Shown: piece after piece, positions 60,717 through 64,000 of the stretch
How the letters are laid out: every line of letters starts with the position of its first letter
How positions within the stretch are numbered: position 1 is the stretch's first letter
Assembly: GCF_003634695.1 (NCBI RefSeq)
Contig: NZ_RBWV01000009.1
Coordinates: 558,001 to 622,000, forward strand
Length of the DNA stretch: 64,000 bases
Reading direction: 5' to 3'
DNA from: Motilibacter peucedani
GTDB lineage: Bacteria; Actinomycetota; Actinomycetes; Motilibacterales; Motilibacteraceae
Position numbers and translations under genes: made by a program
The notes under the pieces: model-generated
Database searches by the model: none
Seen by the model: only the letters and a program-made list of their open reading frames with translations
Told to the model about the DNA's origin: nothing

Positions 60717-62588
60717 ATGACACGCGTACATGGATGGGGGCGTTCGTCGACCCCTGCCTGCGCGCGTGCAGGCCGGCCGCTCGACGAGCCCACCACAGAC
60801 GTACCGGACACCCTCGAGACGGTGGTCCGCCTGGCGGCCCTCGTGTGCGCCGCGCCCCACGCGGCGCTGCTCGCCCGGCGCGACGACGGCTCGTACGCCG
60901 TGCTCGCCTCGACGGGGACCGCGCCCTCCGCTGGCGCCGCGCAGGTCGAGGTGCCCCTCGCGCCGGTCGCCGGTCTGCCCGGCGCCGCCCTGGTCGTCAC
61001 CACCCCAGCACCTCCTGAGCTCTCGGGCCCGGCGCTCGAGCTGCTGGCCGTCCAGGCGCACCAGCTACTCTGCGAGCGACGGGCCGCCGCGGCGTCCGCG
61101 GTGCTGCGCGAGGTCCTCGCGGCCGCCGCGTCGGCCCGGACCCCTGCCGAGGCGCTCGAGTGCGCGCTGGGGGCGGTCTGCACCTTCGCCGGCTGGCCGG
61201 CGGGCACCGCGTACCTCGTCGACCAGGGCAGCGGCGACGACCGCGCCGTCGCGTCGTGGGCGTCGGGCGAGCCCGCCGCCGGGCCGCTGCGGAGCGTCCC
61301 GGTCCTCGAGGGCGGGACGCAGGTCGGGCGGCTCGAGCTGTCGACCGGCGCCGCGACGCCGCCCGACGCCGAGCTCGACGGGCTGCTCGCGCAGGTCGGG
61401 GTCGCGCTCGGCAGGGTCGTCGAGCGCCAGCGGGCCGCCGCCGAGCTCGCCCACCGCGAGGAGCGGCTGCGCCGCATGGTCGACTCCGCAGGCGTGGCGT
61501 TCTTCTCCGCCGACGCCGCGGGCCGCATCACCGCCTGGAACGTGCCGGCGCAGGAGCTCTTCGGCTGGCCCGTGGACCAGGCGCTCGGGAGCGCCCTGGC
61601 CGACGTCCTGCTGCTGCCGGGCCTGGCAGCGGACGGCGTGCAGGGCTGGCTCGCGTCCCGGACGAGCGTGCCCGCCGACGAGCCCGTCATCGCGGCGGCA
61701 CGCCACCGCGACGGCTCCCCGACCCCGGTCGAGATGGTGGCGTGGGCCACCGGCGAAGGCCCCCGCGTGGAGCTCAACGCCTTCGTGCGCGACATCACCC
61801 ACCGCCACGAGGTCGAGCGGCTGGTGCAGGCCGACCTCGAGCGCAAGGAGCGGCTCGTGGAGGAGCTGCGCGGCGTCGACCGGTTCGCCAACGACGTGGT
61901 GACGACGGTGTCGCACGAGTTCCGCACGCCGCTCACGAGCATGCTCGGCTACCTCGAGCTGCTGTGCGACGACTCCTCCGCACTGGCACCGCTGCACCAG
62001 GAGGCGCTCTCGGCGGTGCACCGCAACTCCCACCGGCTCAAGCGGCTCGTCGACAACCTGGTCACGGTCTCGCGACTCGACGCGGGGGAGGCCGCGAGGG
62101 TCTCCACCGACGTCGACCTCTCGGCGACGGTCGCCGAGCTCGTCGAGGAGCAGGCCGCCGCGGCGCTCGCGAAGGGCGTGCTGCTCAGCGCGCACGTCGA
62201 CCCGCACGTGGGCGTCGAGGGCGACAACGACCTGCTCGACCGGCTCGTCTCCAACCTGGTCGGCAACGGGCTCAAGTTCACACCCGCCGGCGGCTCGGTA
62301 CGCGTGTCGCTGCGTCGCGAGGGCGCCTGGGCGCTGCTGCAGGTGCGCGACACCGGCATCGGCATCGCGCTCGAGGAGCAGGAGGCGGTGTTCCAGCGGT
62401 TCTACCGCGCCGCCGACGCCGAGGCCCGGGCGATCCAGGGCTCGGGCATCGGGCTGGCGATCGTGCGCGAGGTCGCAGCGGCGCACGAGGGGTCGGTCAC
62501 GCTGGTGTCGCAGCCGGGGGCCGGGACGACCGTGACCGTACGGCTGCCGCTGGTCCCGGCGATGGCCGGGACCGCGGCGGAGCAGTAG
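60717..62588 (+). CDS. GAF/PAS sensor histidine kinase
   Basis: A 623-aa cytosolic kinase. Two GAF-like regions (about 35-125 and 130-240, separated by LLCERRAAAASAVLREVLAA) precede a PAS (VDSAGVAFFSADAAGRITAW), a coiled linker, HisKA with phospho-His near residue 400 in TVSHEFRTPLTSMLGYLELL, and HATPase_c (SNLVGNGLKFTP, RDTGIGIALEEQE, QGSGIGLAIV). The adjacent, convergent single-domain response regulator 8 bp away is the likely partner. It is divergent from the M15 peptidase gene across 116 bp. Confidence 0.93.
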   Translation: MTRVHGWGRSSTPACARAGRPLDEPTTDVPDTLETVVRLAALVCAAPHAALLARRDDGSYAVLASTGTAPSAGAAQVEVPLAPVAGLPGAALVVTTPAPPELSGPALELLAVQAHQLLCERRAAAASAVLREVLAAAASARTPAEALECALGAVCTFAGWPAGTAYLVDQGSGDDRAVASWASGEPAAGPLRSVPVLEGGTQVGRLELSTGAATPPDAELDGLLAQVGVALGRVVERQRAAAELAHREERLRRMVDSAGVAFFSADAAGRITAWNVPAQELFGWPVDQALGSALADVLLLPGLAADGVQGWLASRTSVPADEPVIAAARHRDGSPTPVEMVAWATGEGPRVELNAFVRDITHRHEVERLVQADLERKERLVEELRGVDRFANDVVTTVSHEFRTPLTSMLGYLELLCDDSSALAPLHQEALSAVHRNSHRLKRLVDNLVTVSRLDAGEAARVSTDVDLSATVAELVEEQAAAALAKGVLLSAHVDPHVGVEGDNDLLDRLVSNLVGNGLKFTPAGGSVRVSLRREGAWALLQVRDTGIGIALEEQEAVFQRFYRAADAEARAIQGSGIGLAIVREVAAAHEGSVTLVSQPGAGTTVTVRLPLVPAMAGTAAEQ

Positions 62589-62596
62589 GCGGACGC

Positions 62597-62977
62597 CTAC
62601 CAGACGTCGTCGGCGCCGACGGGGGTCGAGCGCTCGACGGCGTTGATCAGCGCGGAGGCGATGAAGGGCTTGGTCAGGTAGGTCGCACCGACCTCGCGGC
62701 CGCGGGCCACGTCGTGCTCCTGCACACGGGCGCTGAGGAAGACCACGCGCACGTCGGAGCCGCCGAGCCCGCGCAGGGCCTGGACCAGCTGGAAACCGTC
62801 CATGCCCGGCATGCTCACGTCGAGCACCGCCACCTCGGGCAGGCCGCGCTCCTCCACGAGCGCCAGCGCGGCGTTCCCGTCGCCCACCGCGACCACCCGG
62901 TGCCCGGCGGCCTTGAGCCGCATCGACACCAGCCCGCGGATGTCCTCGTCGTCGTCGACGACCAGCACGCGTGCCAT
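62597..62977 (-). CDS. Single-domain (CheY-like) response regulator
   Basis: A 126-aa receiver-only protein with all functional residues: VLVVDDDEDIRGLVSMRL (acidic pocket), phospho-Asp in VAVLDVSMPGMDGF, the Ser switch in VVFLSARVQEHDV and Lys in YLTKPF. There is no output domain, so it acts through protein contact or as a phosphate relay. AGGAGG precedes ATG 62977. It converges with the sensor kinase gene. The 241 bp upstream contain no recognised signal. Confidence 0.93.
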   Translation of the reverse strand: MARVLVVDDDEDIRGLVSMRLKAAGHRVVAVGDGNAALALVEERGLPEVAVLDVSMPGMDGFQLVQALRGLGGSDVRVVFLSARVQEHDVARGREVGATYLTKPFIASALINAVERSTPVGADDVW

Positions 62978-63218
62978 CTCTACCTCCTGAGCTCGGCTGG
63001 AGATGCTCCAGCTGTCGCTGCACCTTCGGAGCGGGCCGCGGACGACCTGAGCACGGAGCCGGGTCTGTGGAGAACGCCTGCGGCATCCACAGCGACCTGG
63101 CAGTGTCGCCACAGGCAGGGCCAGAAGTGGGTACACATCCTCAGGGACGGACGACCCGGTGCCGATGAGAGGTGGACACCGGACTTTCGCCGGACGTTCG
63201 CACAGAGGGAGCAGCCTG

Positions 63219-64000
63219 GTGCTGATGGCAGCAGACGCAGTCGGCCGGTCGGCCACGCCCGGCGTGCGCCCGCGTGCGGCACGCCTGCGCACCCCGCTGG
63301 TCCGCAAGCTCGCCGGCGTCGCCGTCGTCGCCGCCGGGGTGTGCGCCTCGGTCGCCGGGCTGCAGCGCGTCCCGGCCTTCTCCCTGCTCCCCGCCGTGCT
63401 CGGCCTGTCGGCCTTCGTGATCGGCAAGTACGTCTTCTGCCCCCTGCGCTGGCAGGCGCTGTCGGTCTCGGAGCACAGCACGGCGTGGTTCGTCCGCGCC
63501 TTCGCCGAGGCCGAGCTGCTCGGCCTGTGCACGCCCGGCCACGCGGGCGCCGACCTCTGGCGGGTGCGCCGCCTCGAGCGCACCGGTCGCCGTCGCGCCT
63601 GCGCCTTCGGCGAGGTCGCCGCCGACCGGCTGGTCGGCTCGGTCGGCATCGTGGCCTTCGCCCTGCTCTCCGGCACGACGCTGCCGCGTCCCCTGCTCGT
63701 CGGCGCCGTCGGCGGCCTGCTCGCCGCCGTGGCGGCCGTCGCCGTGCTGCTGCGCGCCCGCCCCGGCCTGCGCGAGCGGGTGCCCTCGCTGCCCGGTCCG
63801 CGCCGGCTCGCTGCGGCCGTCGCCTACAGCCTGGGCTACCAGGCCTCCGTGCTCGTGATGCTGGTCGGCGTCGTGGCCGCGGTCGGCGCCTCGGTCGACC
63901 CGCTGCAGCTCGCCGGCGTCTTCGCCGCCAGCCAGCTGGCGGGCGTCGTGCCCGGCCCGCAGGGAGCCAGCCCCAAGGACGGCGCGCTCGCCTTCGGCAT
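63219..64000 (+). CDS. Lysylphosphatidylglycerol synthase-type transmembrane protein (3' truncated)
   Basis: The first 260 residues of a membrane protein of the LPG_synthase_TM/UPF0104 family; it runs off the window at base 64000. A polar N-terminus leads to several helices (VAVVAAGVCASVAGLQ, LLPAVLGLSAFVIGKYVF). The family motif region reads CTPGHAGADLWRVRRLERTG followed by FGEVAADRLVGSVG, and GVVPGPQGASPKDGALAFG resembles its second conserved block. Related proteins move or flip lipids. GTG 63219 follows GAGGGAG; ATG 63225 is possible. Confidence 0.7.
   Translation, partial: MLMAADAVGRSATPGVRPRAARLRTPLVRKLAGVAVVAAGVCASVAGLQRVPAFSLLPAVLGLSAFVIGKYVFCPLRWQALSVSEHSTAWFVRAFAEAELLGLCTPGHAGADLWRVRRLERTGRRRACAFGEVAADRLVGSVGIVAFALLSGTTLPRPLLVGAVGGLLAAVAAVAVLLRARPGLRERVPSLPGPRRLAAAVAYSLGYQASVLVMLVGVVAAVGASVDPLQLAGVFAASQLAGVVPGPQGASPKDGALAFG

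Overview
The window is very G+C-rich (roughly 70% or more), densely coding DNA with many GTG starts. An actinobacterium is the best fit: the window carries a mycothiol-dependent-isomerase-fold protein, a DtxR/IdeR-type iron box, a DUF222/HNH gene, sugar ABC importers without their own ATPase, NarL-type two-component systems and many apparently leaderless genes. A chemoreceptor gene suggests a motile strain. The genus cannot be named from sequence alone. I see no rRNA, CRISPR array, prophage or insertion sequence, and no gene-free stretch longer than about 300 bases.

Layout. 1-5.1 kb: tail of a partial gene, two overlapping fluoride channel genes, an aminoglycoside-phosphotransferase-like gene coupled to an HxlR (QorR-like) regulator, its divergent quinone reductase, a DinB/mycothiol-fold protein and a BNR-repeat protein. 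5.1-13.5 kb: a cell-wall block with a VanY-like DD-carboxypeptidase next to a tight reverse-strand series alr-ddl-histidine kinase-response regulator, preceded by a serine beta-lactamase-fold hydrolase and a lipoprotein. 13.6-17 kb: a Doc-type toxin-antitoxin pair with tandem operator palindromes, and a SNF2 helicase. 17-20.1 kb: a molybdate operon (HTH-Mop regulator, modABC). 20-26.3 kb: a secreted GH92 alpha-mannosidase, an L,D-transpeptidase, and small VOC, TPR and MFS genes.

26.3-32.3 kb holds the most intriguing locus: a cytosolic subtilase divergent from a TPR-CHAT caspase-fold protein, followed by an ECF-like sigma factor, a 168-aa partner protein and a papain-fold (C1) protease. It has three protease folds, none with a signal peptide, beside a dedicated sigma factor. 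33-36.5 kb: the ferrous/ferric uptake operon efeUOB under a 19-bp iron box. 37-42.5 kb: a large PAS/GAF sensor kinase, two tiny genes, and a TetR regulator divergent from GAPDH with an 18-bp perfect palindrome between them. 42.5-50.1 kb: a LacI regulator divergent from a sugar ABC importer and a GH38 alpha-mannosidase. The operator core here recurs in front of the GH92 gene 20 kb away, which links both into one mannan or N-glycan regulon.

50-64 kb: a coiled-coil protein and a HerA/DUF853 ATPase, tRNA-Gly(CCC), a chemoreceptor, an RTX/fibronectin-III surface protein with a strong terminator, a DUF222/HNH gene broken by two frameshifts, an LLM flavin oxidoreductase, a second secreted M15 peptidase, an orphan sensor kinase and single-domain response regulator, and a truncated LPG-synthase-type membrane protein running off the end.

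Two window-wide habits stand out. Genes within operons overlap by GTGA, ATGA or TGATG. At least eleven genes have a TANNNT hexamer exactly 6-7 nt before the start codon, which predicts leaderless transcripts.
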